Shown piece by piece: positions 63,964 through 64,000 of a stretch of DNA of 64,000 nt; positions within the stretch are counted from its first letter, which is position 1; each line of letters opens with the position of its first letter. The notes beneath the pieces are model-generated. The model was not told the origin of the DNA. It ran no database searches and saw only the letters and a list, made by a program, of their open reading frames with translations. The DNA is taken from positions 1,364,001 through 1,428,000 of the forward strand of contig NZ_CP017770.1 in assembly GCF_001857945.1 (NCBI RefSeq), written 5' to 3'. This DNA is from Paenibacillus crassostreae. GTDB taxonomy: Bacteria > Bacillota > Bacilli > Paenibacillales > Paenibacillaceae. Both the position numbers and the translations under genes were made by a program.

Positions 63964-64000
63964 ACCTTACGACAAACAAGAGGTGACTGATATACCAAGG

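Overview
The window looks like a chromosomal segment of a spore-forming, low-to-mid G+C Firmicute, most likely Paenibacillus. The hem operon followed by spoVID, valS and folC, the ysxC-lon-lonB/clpX-clpP-tig block, and gerM-rph-rdgB all follow the Bacillales order, and several sporulation genes are present (spoVID, gerM, gerE, a cse60-like gene, a yhcN-like lipoprotein gene, cotS-like and yheC/D-like genes). No rRNA, prophage or CRISPR array is visible.

Layout. 1-681 is the 3' part of a TDT-family transporter gene. 858-28779 is a long minus-strand housekeeping block: murC, folC, valS with a T-box leader, spoVID, an RluA-family pseudouridine synthase, the haem/sirohaem operon hemA-hemX-(sirC-hemC)-(cobA-hemD)-hemB-hemL, a membrane-anchored protein of unknown function, ysxC, lon, lonB, ispG, clpX, clpP, tig and an unknown gene. 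28986-32197 is a 3-kb segment bounded by two identical tRNA-Arg(TCT) genes in inverted orientation; it holds a Cse60-like gene, a Gre-domain gene with a short upstream ORF, and a GMC oxidoreductase. 32405-44392 holds a 43-residue protein, asnB, rdgB, rph, gerM, pgpA, an MBL-fold hydrolase, a manganese-riboswitch/TerC unit, a TauABC-type ABC transporter, gerE and a YhcN-like lipoprotein.

44805-56383 is a cluster that looks dedicated to spore-surface glycans: a sugar-1-phosphate nucleotidyltransferase, several glycosyltransferases, a CotS-like kinase, a UDP-glucose dehydrogenase, a UDP-sugar epimerase and a YheC/D ATP-grasp protein. An intact IS3-family element (56418-57713) follows, inserted exactly into the loop of a bidirectional terminator. 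Beyond it lie three small helical proteins and a 1607-residue protein made of 139 uninterrupted decapeptide repeats.

The most interesting system is this last block. The giant repeat protein gene has a sigma-K-like -10 (CATAGAATA) and, 46 bp away, the string AAAATAGGCACT; the same arrangement in the same register sits upstream of gerE. The divergent coat-glycan promoters carry similar signals. I infer a late mother-cell regulon that builds a spore-surface fibre and its sugar decoration. A second theme is a family of dispersed two-hairpin intergenic repeats (full copies near 29296, 44611 and 58831, many partial copies), most of them next to terminators.
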